Notes under the pieces: model-generated
The model's input: the letters and a program-made list of their open reading frames with translations, nothing else
Told to the model about the DNA's origin: nothing
Database searches by the model: none
Made by a program: the position numbers and the translations under genes
Assembly: GCA_000231825.2 (NCBI GenBank)
Contig: JH720295.1
Span: 182,475 to 246,474 of the forward strand
Reading direction: 5' to 3'
Length of the DNA stretch: 64,000 nt
Origin: Tetrahymena elliotti 4EA
Taxonomy: Eukaryota > Ciliophora > Oligohymenophorea > Hymenostomatida > Tetrahymenidae
Shown: in pieces, positions 24,345-36,789 of the stretch
How positions within the stretch are numbered: the stretch's first letter is position 1
How the letters are laid out: every line of letters starts with the position of its first letter

Positions 24345-25341
24345 TCAAATATTATTTTGATCTTGGTTGCTATTTTGATTAAATTTGAGATTATTTAATC
24401 TTATGATGTTAATTTCATCGCTATCATAATCATCATCATTGTCTTCTTCGATTTCTTACTGATTACTTTAGTTGAATAACTCTAATTACTTTAAGTAGTA
24501 TTCATCTTCTGCTCTTTATAATTCTTAATCATAGTAGTACTACATTTAATCTTTCTCCTCCTACTCTTAAATTAATTTTTCAATGTTCATACAAACGCGG
24601 TACTCAAATTCCTCAGTTGTGAAGTATTAGGTATCGTAATAGATTAAATCTATTGTACTCTCTTTATATTAATAATTAATATATAAATCAATTAATGATT
24701 CAACTCATAATAATCTAAAATATTACCTATTATTCTGTTGCGATGCTCATTTAAAATATTAAATCTTTTCTTAGATCTACAATTTTCTTGTTTTTTGCAC
24801 ATCATCTTTATAATTAATAACAAAAAATTAATATTCTAATTTTGATAATAATCATTTTTATTACATCAGTGATGCACTTTCTTAGCATTTCTCTATCATC
24901 CTTTTGTTATTATGTCTCTTCATCTTATTATTATTGTTCTTAATACCCACTATTAACATTTTCAATTACTTCCATTTGATTGTTATTGTTTGATTTTTGA
25001 TCAAATATGTTATTTTTGAATTGATTATTATTGTTATTGCTAAATATACTAAAAATGTCTTTTTTCTAGTTGTCAGCATGCACTATATTGACTGTATCTT
25101 AATTATTATTCTAATAGAATTAGTTTTTCTGCTAATTGAATATCTACTGATTTGGAGCAAATATATTGTTTTGATATTCCATTTCCTTATCGCTACTCTC
25201 CTCTAATTCAATATTGGATTCCTATGAACCACCTAGTTATTGTGTCTATGATAAATTCTAAAAACTTGAGAAATTTGGATAAATTTTTTGTTATTAAATT
25301 TGAAAATAATTGTTATTGTATGAAATCAATTACAGCTGCAT
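24345..25341 (-). CDS. Unknown Asn/Gln-rich protein with acidic C-terminus
   Basis: Three exons, 24865-25341, 24727-24805 and 24345-24661, with consistent phases (0, 1) and AG/GT borders, give 290 residues. The first 140 residues are Asn/Gln-rich. A compact basic, Cys-containing stretch spans the introns: MLRKCITDMMCKKQEN, then RFNILNEHRNRI, followed by STIDLIYYDTQYFTTEEFEY. This is the most conserved-looking part. It then becomes Glu/Gln-rich helix (YYDQELQRAEDEYYLKQLEL) and ends acidic (EEDNDDDYDSDE). I do not recognise the family. The central stretch would be the one to compare with databases. The two small introns split just this region, which supports it being a selected coding segment. 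Confidence 0.75.
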
Positions 25342-26791
25342 TTTTTTGTTTAGGAGATTCAAAATTTAATTTTCTATCTGGATTTTTTTAATTAATTTTT
25401 CTATTCTAAAAAAAATATTTTCTGAGATATTTTTATTTTATTGATTGTATTTTTTTATATTTTTTAAATTATTTTTTTAATATTTATTATAAAATGCAGA
25501 GCTCATTATTTTAAATTACTTTTGTATATTTCATTAGCTAATTAAATCTTTTCTTTTCTTTTTAATTTTCAAAACTTTTCTCAAAGTCCGCCAATTTTAC
25601 ATGAGCTAATTTTTTAAATCAAATTTCTATATCATTCATTCATTCATTTGTTTCGTCTTTACTTTTAACTTCTAATTTCAAAGCAATTCTAAATATTAGC
25701 ATTCCATAGAATTATTAACAAAAATCTAAAAACTATAAAATATTTTTTATTACCTTATCAATTAATAAAAATAAGGCACAACTGATTATTTTAATTTATT
25801 TTGAACTCATTTACTGAAAGCTGAAGATAAAAGTGTTTTTACGGAAAAAATAATATTTACAAAGAGAATAAATAGTAGAAAATTAAAAGAAAATATTTCT
25901 ATCAAAGAAACAAAAGACTTATATTTTTATTTAGAGATATTAATTAATGTTTTTCTAAATATTTATTTGTTTTGATCAAAATTTACTTTTTTGCTTTTTG
26001 TGTTGAAAAAATGTTAAACAAAATTCAGTTCTATAAGCTATATTCTTTAAAGATTTATTTTATAAAATTTTTAAACTGAAATAAAATTATTTTTAAATGA
26101 TTAAAAAATTCATAATTAGTGTCTACTTACATTTTCATAAAAGCAATAAATATTCTGATATTAACAAATAGAAAATAGCTTTATTCAAAAAAAAAAAATA
26201 AATTACGAGGAAAATTGATTTAATTTAAATCTAATTTTTGTGATTAAAAAATTAAAAAAGAAGTAAATTTATTTTTCGATATGAAAATTTCTTTTGAATT
26301 ATAATTTTAAGATTTTAGAAAACAAATAATTTATTTTAAAGTATCTTTTTTTTCTAGAACAAATATTTAAATTAGAAAATTTTGAGAAGATTTTCTCATT
26401 TAGAGAAACATGTTACTGTTTTATTATTAAATATACCTAAATGTGATATTACTAATAATAAAAAGACTGACTTTAATCATATTTTTACTTTATAAAAATA
26501 AACAGCTTGAAAGTTTGATTCAAATTGAAATATATTTTGTTTTGTTTGCATGCCTTATAAAATTTAAATAAATTAATCTTTATTTATTAGTTTTATCAAT
26601 ATAATTAATAAATGATAGAATTAAATTATTAAAGACTGAAAAGGATAAGCAGATGGATAATAGAATAAAATGTTTGATGGGTTAGAGATTTGATAGTATA
26701 GTACTATATATAAATAATAATAATTAAATATAGCTAAAATAAGTTTAATAAAATCGGATTAAATTATATGAAATAAATATTATAATTGAGT
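25342..26791. other. Intergenic, very AT-rich, nothing recognised
   Basis: Spacer between the 24.3-25.3 kb gene (its 5' side) and the 3' end of the Atp12 gene. Long A and T runs, no protein-like frame, tRNA or strong repeat seen. Confidence 0.5.
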
Positions 26792-27568
26792 TCAAAGATT
26801 TGCAAGGTAACTGAATAGTTTTGCAGTAGATATATTTAATAAAGTAGTATTTTCTTCTAAATCATGAGAGCCTTCTACCATACCAAATAATTCTATTTAG
26901 AAATTTTCTTCTAATCTAGAATACTCTAAAGCTTATTCGATTGTGAGAAATCCGTTTATTAATGAAACTCCTAAGCAAGTTGATTTAGTGTTAACAGTTG
27001 CTTATTCAATAGCCATCAAAGTCCAATTATCTTTAGTTTTAATATATTTTTATATGTTTTATTTTTCTTGGTCTTCTAATTCTCTAGAAAATAAGGAATC
27101 GGTAGGCTATAATTTGATATGCATAAGCTTATTAACATATTCAATTACTGGATTGAGCTTTTCATTTTAAATATCTCCCAACTTGCCTTCTTCTCTAAAC
27201 AAAATTGTATCGTTTCTAACAAATTAATTTACAGAATCCTCAATATGTTATCTAATATTTTATTATAAATCCATATCAACAGCTGTTCTTGAAATTGCAG
27301 TTATAGGCATTGTTGCAGGCTTCAAATATTCATATTGAATATTAAATTCGTGAGCAATTAAAAATGCTAATTCATATGTTGGTAGAGCTAATTTATTTCT
27401 TAATGGTGTTTTGATTAATTTGCCATCCAAAAATACTCCGTATAAATGTTTACTATGTTCAGGGTTTTTTAACTTTTAAACAGTTGCTTTTTTATAAAAC
27501 TTTTTCATGTATTGACCTCCTTATGTGCCTATGGTAAAGCATCTTTTAATTTTTAAATTTAAGCTCAT
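26792..27568 (-). CDS. ATP12: ATP synthase F1 assembly factor Atp12 (ATPAF2), mitochondrial
   Basis: Single exon, 258 residues, ATG 27566-27568 to TGA 26792-26794. The first 22 residues (basic, Thr/Gly, no acids) fit a mitochondrial targeting peptide. The Atp12 domain then starts at KKFYKKATV and includes YGVFLDGKLIKTPLRNKLAL, ELAFLIAHEFN, the hallmark ATMPITAISRTAVDM, and the C-terminal ATVNTKSTCLGVSLINGFL and EQALEYSRLEENFQIELFG. These correspond to the conserved Pfam ATP12 order and the usual domain length. Atp12 binds the F1 alpha subunit in the mitochondrial matrix before it joins beta, so this is a housekeeping chaperone for oxidative phosphorylation. Only the second half reads as an ORF under the standard code, because of TAA/TAG glutamines. 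Confidence 0.93.
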
Positions 27569-29717
27569 CTTATTTTTAAAAAACTAATTTATAAATATTA
27601 TTCAAACGCTACTATTTTTTGGTTGTTTATTCAACAGAATTAAATTTTTTTAGTTTTGATTCTTGATTTTTCAGATATTTTTTTAAAGAATCTTTTGATT
27701 TTTTATATTGCTAGAAGCAAAAAGAATATTTTTGAATCTTCTAGCTACTTTTAAGTTATCATGTTCTTTTAATAGTTAAAATTTATTTCTCTAAAATATT
27801 TTATATTCTCAATTTATTTTTAGAAAAAGTAACTAAAATTATATTTTATTTTGATATATTCTGTTGATATTAAGAATATTAAAATAATTTTATTATTCTT
27901 TAATTTAAACTAAAATTATTATAAAAAGAGATAAAATTTAGCTTTTTTAAAGAATTTAATTCAGAAGTTTTTATTGATTAAATTTTAAAAAATTGGTAAA
28001 TTTAAAACTTATTAGATTTTAAAAATAATTGTTTGAGTTATCGTGTAAAAATTAATTATATTTTAATTTTTTTTTATGAAACAAATTAAATTAGTTATTA
28101 AAAATGATAATTGTTTTATTTTTATGAAAATCATGAAAGAAAATAAGAGTTTTTAATAAATCTCAATATAATTTTAAATTAGAGCTAGGATAGCTCATTT
28201 CAGGTAGCTCCCCTAGATAACCTATTAAAATATTTTGAATTTGATAAAATTTTGATATTTTTATTTGTGTTTAATAAATGTATTTATTTAAAATAATTTT
28301 GAATATTTTGTAGGTTGTTGATTTAAAATATGTTAATTTTCTTTGAAATTAACAAAAATAGAAAAAATAAATTGATAAGCTTAAGGTTATTGATGAAGTT
28401 TATCTTTTTATAACTTTAATTAAAATTAGAATACTTTTTTTTCTTTTATAGTTAATAAATAATTAATTAATTCTTGAAACAAGATGACCCCTATCATTTT
28501 TATTATTTATGATTATACATGTCTGTTCTTTGAGATTGACGATAAAAAGAATGATTGAATAGAAATTATAAAATTATTTCTTATGAGAATATACTATCAC
28601 CAAATAGCTTTGAATTACTCATTAATAAATAAGTATTTCTCAAAAAAAATAAATGAATATTTCTTTGAAAGATAGACCTCCACCTTGCAAGAAAATATTA
28701 GGTCTCTTATAATGGAGTCAACATGTGGAAATAATAAAAAAAGAGAGAAAAGAGCTTAATACTGCTTTATTTAAATTAATTTTTTAAATGCTATTTATGT
28801 CGTCATATTTTGAGTGTCATTCATTAAAACCTTCGTTTTTCTTTTATAAAATATGATTATTACTATTGTTATTATTATTACAATAAAATAATGTGATTAA
28901 ATTAGAATTATAAAATGTGGAGTTGAAAGGAACATAAATTATAATAAATACATAAAATTATCTTAGCCAATGAATAAAAAATAGAAAAATTCAAATTAGA
29001 AAGTAAGTGGATGTAATTTAATATTTCTGAAATATGTGTTTCTGGTTTAATCTGTATTGATCAATAAAGTTTCAATAAGCATTCTAGTTACTAGGCTTTT
29101 AATTTACACTTTTTTAAAATTCTAAAAAAATTGAAATTGAGTTTTTCTTGTGTTTTTACTTTTTGCATAAGTTACTAGAAAAGATTCTCTTCAAATATTT
29201 GGGAAGGAGAAAAATAAAGAGGAAAAAAGATTTTCGTGGGTGTATTTTTAAACAACCTAATACAAAGGATGATTAGTAAAAGAATAAAATTATCTTAAAA
29301 TAGTTAATCAAGTAATTAAAATTTGATGAAATAGGTCACAATATTAATTTTATGGTATTTATGAATCAAGATACACAAACTTTTTTTTATTTTATTTTAA
29401 TGAACGAATTAAATAATTATTTAAGACTTAAAATCTAATATATTCTAAATTTTTCTGATATCATTTTAAATCTTGTTTACAATTTACACAAAGACTACAG
29501 GTATTTTTTTTATGATTAATTACTTACAATTAAATTTTTGTTTTCATTTCGCTCTAGCAATAATTAACATTTATCAAATAGAACCAATACATAAAAACGA
29601 CATCCAATCAGTATCACCTAACTAATTTAATTCATTCAAGGAAAAGTGAAAGAAGAAAGTGAAAAAAAAAGCATTTAATTAATTAGTAGAAAGAAACAAT
29701 TTAACATTCAAGAAAGC
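27569..29717. other. Intergenic, nothing coding recognised
   Basis: Two kb of AT-rich sequence between the Atp12 5' end (-) and the Cys-rich membrane protein (+). A short patch at 28181-28225 (gagctaggatagctc followed by aggtagctcccctagataacct) is less AT-rich and contains small inverted repeats, but does not fold as a tRNA. No other structure seen. Confidence 0.5.
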
Positions 29718-31106
29718 ATGAATGCAATGTATTCCTAATAAATATGCGGATAATCATAATATTTTAATAAAGACTTTATGACTTGTTTCAATTGTATCAG
29801 CAACTGTTCAGTTTGTTTAGACACATAAAGTTGTATTCAATGCAGCAAGGGCTATACTCCACTCGCTGACTAGAAAAATAATGTAATTACTTGTCAACTG
29901 AGTGAATAAAAATACTATGACTGCTATGATTAAGATACAGATTGCCCTTTATAATAAAGCATTATAATATTCACATAGTATACATTCTGGATATTGATTA
30001 TTGTAATGATTTTGCTTTGGATTTTAGTAATAAAAAAAAATAAATCAGAAAAAATTTGCATATTATATTTCATAATAACCAATTAATAAATAGGTATATT
30101 CTATTTATACTCTTTCCAAATATTAGGATTATCTAATTTGTTTTTCAATAGGCTGTATTAAGTTTTTAATTTATTTCCTATGATACCATTCTCTTCTATC
30201 ATAGGTTCTTTCTTACACTTAAATGCAAGCAAAATAGAAGATTAAGAAAATACTATAAATACACAAAATCATTTTATATTTAATATGCTCAACATTTACT
30301 AATTTAAAGATAACTTCATATTCAATAACTTACCTTTATTTTTAAGTCTCGCTTTAATTGCTGTATATTAGTTAAGCTCTACTTTGTTAAGCAAGGTTTA
30401 ACTTTTCAATAAACTAAAAGATTATAAAATATCACCTTAAATTCTGATTTAAATACTTCTATTCTTCACATGTTAAGCCTTAGCTAATGTATTTATTTAC
30501 TTCATTTATGATATATCATTTACGCCTTAATCTACATCTAATATCATAGCTTGCGCAATGACGACTATCTTTTTATTTTGTTTCTATTACAAATTATATA
30601 AAATAAGCATAAGAATGAATAATAAATATTACGAAGAACATTTATTTATAGAAACTTACAGCAGACTATTCGAATGTTTAAAAAGCGATGAAAATTTATT
30701 TTATTTCAATATTGAATTAATCAAAGTGGTAAATATTCTACTATCAATTGCACTCAAAAATAATCTACTACTCTCTCAAATTCTTATATTTGTTATTAGC
30801 GTTATCTAATTTTTACATTAAGTTAGAAAAAATCCTTTCAAGCATCCCATTATGAAGTACTATGCTAATTTTGATCAAATCCTTGAAGTTGCTCTAAAAG
30901 GAGTAATGATCTGTGTGGTATTCCTAAACTAGTAAATTACTACTAATTATAGCATTGTAACTTTCTCAAGCATTATTATCATCATATTCATATTCAAATT
31001 GATTCTAAATTGCATTTTGAGTCTTCTCGTATTAAATAAAAACGAAAAACAATAAAATTTCTTGAGCCAGCTGTCTTAGCCACTTTAAGTGTACAGCCTA
31101 GGCTGA
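29718..31106 (+). CDS. Cys-rich multipass membrane protein
   Basis: Open from ATG 29718-29720 to TGA 31104-31106, 462 residues, no intron needed. Residues about 20-75 contain paired cysteines (CFNCISNCSVCLDTQSCIQC), a fragment of the furin-like/GF-receptor Cys-rich repeats common in ciliate surface proteins. From about residue 90 on there are around eight hydrophobic segments, for example FWILIIVMILLWIL, LPLFLSLALIAVYQL, IIACAMTTIFLFCFYY and IVTFSSIIIIIFIFKLIL. This layout (Cys-rich ectodomain, then a multipass C-terminal part) matches the ends of much larger ciliate proteins. The short ectodomain and absence of a signal peptide suggest a missed upstream exon or a 5'-truncated gene. Function unknown; plasma-membrane location inferred. 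Confidence 0.72.
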
Positions 31107-31869
31107 AATTTAAAACCCTTCCTAAATCAAGTAAAATATAAATCAAATAGAAAAAAAATAATCAGAAAATCCTTTATAAAAGAAAATACAGATTCTGATT
31201 AACCAAATTAGTTATTAAACAAAACCTCTTTTCTATTCAATCTATCACACCTTTGTCACCAATAAAATCAATGGAAATTCTAAACAATCTCCATAAAAAT
31301 TATCAAAATCATTAATTAAATTCTATGGCTCAAAATCAATCTTTTTAAATTCATTAAAAAACAAGCCATCAATTTACTCCTGAGTTAACTAACATCTTAA
31401 CCTATCGCATACTTTCTAATTTTCTTATTCTTTACCAAATATTTTAATATTAAACAAACCCCTCTTAAAATGAAACATCTTTATAAATTATTTAGGTAAT
31501 AATTAAAAGGAAATTTGCTAGAAAACGCATTAAATAATAATGAATAAACTATAAAATTACTCTATATTAATAAATAAAATTCTTATTAGAAAAATAAAGA
31601 ATAAATAAGACTGATTAATTATTTTTTATTTAACATAATTTTAAATATATTTTTATAAAAGATTATTTACATATAGTTCATGTTAGTATTAATTTACTCA
31701 CATTCATTCTCACTTAGATAACAATTTATTCATTTATATATTAATTAGTATGTTTGTTTGTTTGTTATTAGTGAATAGTTATTACTTTTAGAGGAATATT
31801 AAATGTATTATTGATTTATTATTTTATTTTACAAAAGTTTTTTTTTTTAAATTTTAACTTGATATTTTT
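31107..31869. other. 3' intergenic, partly protein-like open frames
   Basis: Convergent with the FCP1-like gene. About 31107-31540 stays open in two frames and reads somewhat protein-like, for example SITPLSPIKSMEILNNLH in one frame. No splice arrangement was found that joins it convincingly to the gene upstream. After about 31550 it is ordinary AT-rich spacer. Confidence 0.4.
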
Positions 31870-34551
31870 TCACTATTTTTAAGTGGAATTTTAATTTTAT
31901 GTCTGTAGAATATATTTATCAACTAAATCTGTTTCTAAATTTGAGTTCGCTTATGATTGTTAATATTTAATATAATTTTATAGCACAAAAATGTCACTTG
32001 ATACTTTGAAATTAAGTAAAAAGCAATACTTAATCCAATCTGAGGAGACTACTTTTATTCCATGGTTGAACGCATACTGCTAAATATCAATATTATTCTG
32101 TGAAAGTTCATTTAAAATAATATAATCAGGCAAATATATTTCTTCTTCCACTTATTATTGTTATTGTTGTTGTTCGATTATTATTCCACCAAATTCCTTA
32201 ATTAAAACTTCCAGATTTTCTCTTTCTGGATTATCAATTTGAATGAAAAACTTACATTTATGCAGCAACTGTCTTCTAATAATTTTATATATAAGAGGGA
32301 GGTCATAATGATGATTAGGAGTATGTCTTAGAATGCGTTTAAGCAGTTCAGCTGCAAAGAACAAAAAACTATCTGAAGAAGTTGAAATAGAGTTATTGTT
32401 ATTCATCCAATAGTAAAAAGGTTTAGTAAAAATAGCATTGTTCTACCAAATCTACTCATAAACTCTAGAATTGTCATCAAATATAAGCAGTCTTTTAGAA
32501 AACTTTTCTGGAGGGAAGTATTTAGATATATTTTTTAAAAATTTATTTGCCTCTTTTGGCTACTAACGCTAGCAATTTTATTAGGAATCTTAGCATTTTT
32601 ATTCTTGTTGATTTTCATCTAAATTACTATTTACTTTTTATTCAGAAACGCTTTGATTTGAACTGGTTTATTGAATAGAAACTTATGGAGATGATATTTA
32701 TTAAGTTGACGTATGTGCAGAGGTTTTTTAGGTATTTTATGCAATGATCTTTAAAAAATTATGTTCTGAAAATATTTCAGGGTACTATTTTTTAAATAAA
32801 TAATAAACAGCCTTAGCATAGCCTAAAGATCCTAATGTATACATAACAACTTTGAAATTTTTAAAGGCAACTTCAAAAAATTCTTTTAAATAAGGTCTTC
32901 TTTTGATATAAAGTTTTTATTGATTGAAATGAGTTTCAATTTTATTAACAGTTGGATCTTCTTTTCCTAAAACTGAAGGACCTCCCATATAGCTATGAAC
33001 AAGAGTATTATCTAAATCAAGTATAAGAATATAGTCATTTTCATGTTAACTAGAATCAAATTTGGGAGAATTTTCTGATTAATCATCTGAATCAGGAATA
33101 AAGATATCACTATCATTTTCATGCATCTCTAATTCTTGTTCTTCATTACTTAGTGCTGAATCATCACTAGAAGATACAGTCTCTGATAATTATTAACCAG
33201 GTTATTAAATCTATACTGAATTAGAGTTAAAATTTGATGATTAAACTAAATCACTTATACTTTCTTCTCTACACTCCATACTCTCATTATCAGAAGAAAG
33301 TTAAGATTAAACTTCAATCATTTTATGATTTTAATTATTCCTATTTTCTTAGTTTATTTCGTTATTTGGAATATTCTCCTAAGTAGCCATTTTATGAATC
33401 AGTTGACAAAGCTTTACATCATTTTGATCTAAACTGCCATTTTTATTAAGAAGTTTTAAGGTATTCACCTTGTCAAATAAACTCTAAACTTTTTTAGAAA
33501 ACATTTAGTTATCTTATTATTCACTATAATTATCTTAATGATTGGAGTGTGCTTAAATTTATTTTAACATTTATTCCAATTCTAATTGAGTCTCATCCTA
33601 AATATTATGTATTTATTAGATCTTTTGTATGAATTAATTCTTTACTTTCTCAATAAGCTGAAGAAGTAACTATTTGTTGGTACCATCTAAATTTATGTTT
33701 AAAGCTTTTTCACTCTCTTATTCATTTTATTGTGCTATTTCTAAGTTTTCTGATGGGAAAGATTCCTCTGAATCCTCAATTGAAGATACAGAGCATGGTA
33801 AATTTTATATTTAATTATAATTAGTTATATTAGGTTAAGATTTTTTAGTTAATTATAAATCCTATTCAAAATTATTTTAATTATGAAGAATCTTTGAATT
33901 ATCTTCTTTATTTATCTTTGATAGTTAGTTACATTTATTCATCTTAAGTGCTTTTCTTGGAAGTGAAGATTCTTCTACTTTTAGCCTATTTAAACTATTT
34001 TTGTTCTCATTTTTATTTGAAATCTAGTGAATATCATCTTTTTATTAATTTTATGATGAATTACTAACTTCATTTTATTTTCTTTTTCTATTTAGAACAA
34101 TTCTACTAATAGTCTCTTTCAATTTCATTTTATTATTTTCTATCTCCTACCAGATAGTTTAAGCCCCCGTTTGTTATTACTATTATTTTTACTACTATCT
34201 TTCATCTAATTAAACAGAGTTAAAATCTTCACTATTTCTTGAGTCAGCAATCATTTATTGTTAAAATTCTCCTCTTATCCGATTATAATTGTCTTAAAAA
34301 TTATGACTTTAGCAAAAAATTGAGTTGCTTTTTTCTTTTTTTTGCTTTGTTTGCTAAGAATTTTCCTTAGACTTATTTAAAAATTATGGTTTAAAATCTG
34401 AAGCTACTTTAGTAGCCGAAGAAGTTTCAGAAGAAGTATCGCTAGAGCAGTTGTTTTCTGTAGGTAGTTTAGCCTGTATAATTTGAGTAGAAGAAGGTAA
34501 ATTAGTATAAGATTGAGTAGGTTAATCAGGTTAGAAAGTAATATCTGACAT
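31870..34551 (-). CDS. FCP1-like RNA polymerase II CTD phosphatase with BRCT domain
   Basis: Single exon of 893 residues, ATG 34549-34551 to TGA 31870-31872. Residues 1 to about 505 are low-complexity Ser/Asn/Gln with acidic clusters. The catalytic DxDxT motif is DLDNTLVHSYMGG, Asp at about 512 and 514. It is followed by KRRPYLKEFFEVAF and VVMYTLGSLGYAKAVY, and after a Gln/Ser insertion by RLLIFDDNSRVYEQIWQNNA, the distal acidic motif of the HAD phosphatases. A BRCT domain follows at about 765-855 (CKFFIQIDNPERENLEVLI; VVSSDWIKYCF with the conserved Trp near 839). FCP1/CTDP1 is the only common family combining these two domains; it removes Ser phosphates from the Pol II CTD in the nucleus. 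The N-terminal half is unusually long, and the usual biotinyl-like N-terminal domain is not visible. Confidence 0.9.
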
Positions 34552-36789
34552 TGAAAATTTAAATAATTTATTTAAATAATCTTAAAAATAATTGTGGTTG
34601 ATTATTAAATATCAAAGATATTGATTGATGTATTTTAGCAGCTCTCAAATGATTTCTTATTTTGTTAATTATTATTGTTATTGTTATTAAACATATTAAC
34701 ACTTTAGACTACCACTATACTAAATTACTTTCTTTTTTTAAATATCAGCTTTAGTTATGCTTTTACAATATTTTTAATATGAGTCTCCTTTTTAAAATTT
34801 ACTATCCTAATCATCTTACAAAATTTAAATATTACCTAGATATTATAAAAAATATTATTCCACTCACATTTCAATTTATTTACTAATAAAAACCTTATTA
34901 ATAATAAACACATCATCACTATCATTCAATTTTCTTATGTTTTTATTTTTTTACTAATTTCTTCCTCTATTAATACTTTCATATATTTTCTATAAAATAT
35001 CATTATTCATTTAAATTTTTCTCTAGAAAATATCTATCAAACTTAATGTTAAATTTAAAGAAAAATGCTTGCTCCATTATTTTATTCAGTAAAAAAAAAT
35101 ACTTAGTTTCTTTATTTCTTTGAATAAAATAAATAAATCCTTTAAGCTACAGTGAGTAATATATTATCAAGTAACTTCTGATCAAAAATATGCATATTTT
35201 AATAATTTCAGGCAATTTAATATTAGGCAAACTTACAAAAAAATGATTGATGATAATGAATGAAAATTTAAGTAATTAACTCATTAATTTTAATACAATA
35301 TTTTTTTATTATATGAATGAAGTTAAAATTATTAATTTTTATTAAAGCTGATAATTCATGATGCCATATTCTGTAAAATAAAAAGTAAGAAACCCCTCTT
35401 AAAAGTTAGTAAAGTATCAAGAAAAAAAAATGAAAAATCACAAATATAAATTTAGCAAATAAAAATAAATGAAATTTTATAATAATAATAATCTTAATAG
35501 TTAGTTTTTTACATAAAAAATAAATTCTATCATTGATTTATAAGTAAAATAAATTTATCAATATTATTTATTACAAATAGAATGTTTATTTTTTTAATCA
35601 TTTTAAAAAATAGATAGTAAATAAAATAATATGTTTAGAAAAATTAATTTTAAAAATACTTTAAGATTGTTTTAAATATCTTTAAATTAAATGAAATAAA
35701 ATATTTTCTTTATTTGCTTTGATAAATGAAACGGTTGAAAGCAAAAAAATTTAGAAAGATTTACAATATTCCTTTTAGAAAATAATTTTCAGAGATAAAG
35801 CTAAAAATAGATAAACAATCTCTATTATTTATTAATAAGTTGAGTAAATCTGTCTAAAATGAATACTCATTAGACATATTAAAAATTTCTTTTAACAAAA
35901 TGAAAATAAATCAAAGTTCTAATAATGTCCATCAGTTAACAAAATTTTTTCTGAATTATTAAAGATTGTATATCTATTTCTAATATAAAAAATAAATGAA
36001 TTTTATTTGAAATAAAAAGAAAATTTTAAAGATTTATGATATTCCTTTTTAAAAAATAATCTTAATAGACAAATGGTTATTGCTAAAGTAAATCAGTCTA
36101 GGATTATTCACATAGACAATGCACATTTTTGTAATAATCAACATTAAAAAAATCAACGAATTTTTAATCAAGACGATTTTGTTTTACTTTTCAAAAGATA
36201 AAACTATTTTATGATTCTTCCAAAAATGTATTATGGATTTTTATATCTCCACTTGATGAAATTTCTTTATGCAAATAAGCAATAAACTAGTGAATAAAAT
36301 CCTAAATATAGATAAATGGATTCTAATAACTTTATTAGACACATTTCAATGCTTTTGGGTAAATGAATGAAATCACATTTTTATTTAAATTTAACAATAT
36401 GTCTAAAATATTTTCTTTGTTTGCATAGATTATTGATAGACATAATTTATATTTTTAATATAAAAAATAAATAAATTTGATTTTAAAACAAAAAAGACAA
36501 TTTGAGGGAATTTTCAATAAAGAATTAAGAGAAAGAAAATAAATATAAATAAAGTATTTAATAAATAAATTTATGATTAATAATTTCAATTATTAGTTAA
36601 GTAAGTTGGATCATTTATAGTCAGTCAGTAATTTTTCTACATAAATTATTATCCATACTATGGTCATTTTTTAATAATTCAAATTGAATTTTTGAAATAT
36701 TTCAAGTAAATATTATGCCTGATTTTTTATTTTGAAAATAAAAATTAATTGTTTATTTTGTTAAAGATTAATCGCATCATTATCAAATT
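34552..36789. other. Intergenic with diverged tandem repeats
   Basis: Upstream of the FCP1-like gene and downstream of the next minus gene. A unit of about 270 bp appears twice, near 35755 and 36027, sharing aaagattta(c/t).atattcctttt..aaaataat.tt and a following block with agataaa.....aaatc.gtcta...t.at.ca.tagaca; a weaker third match lies near 36311 (gataaatggattctaataactttattagacacatt). No gene recognised. Confidence 0.5.

Noticed and set aside
24997..25391. Two hydrophobic plus-strand ORFs
   Set aside because: They are antisense to the Asn/Gln-rich exon 1 of the 24.3-25.3 kb gene; antisense of AAT/CAA codons gives Ile/Leu-rich frames.
28181..28225. Small inverted repeats looking like part of a structured RNA
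   Set aside because: Stems are only about five base pairs and no tRNA arms, T-loop motif or other known fold could be made out.
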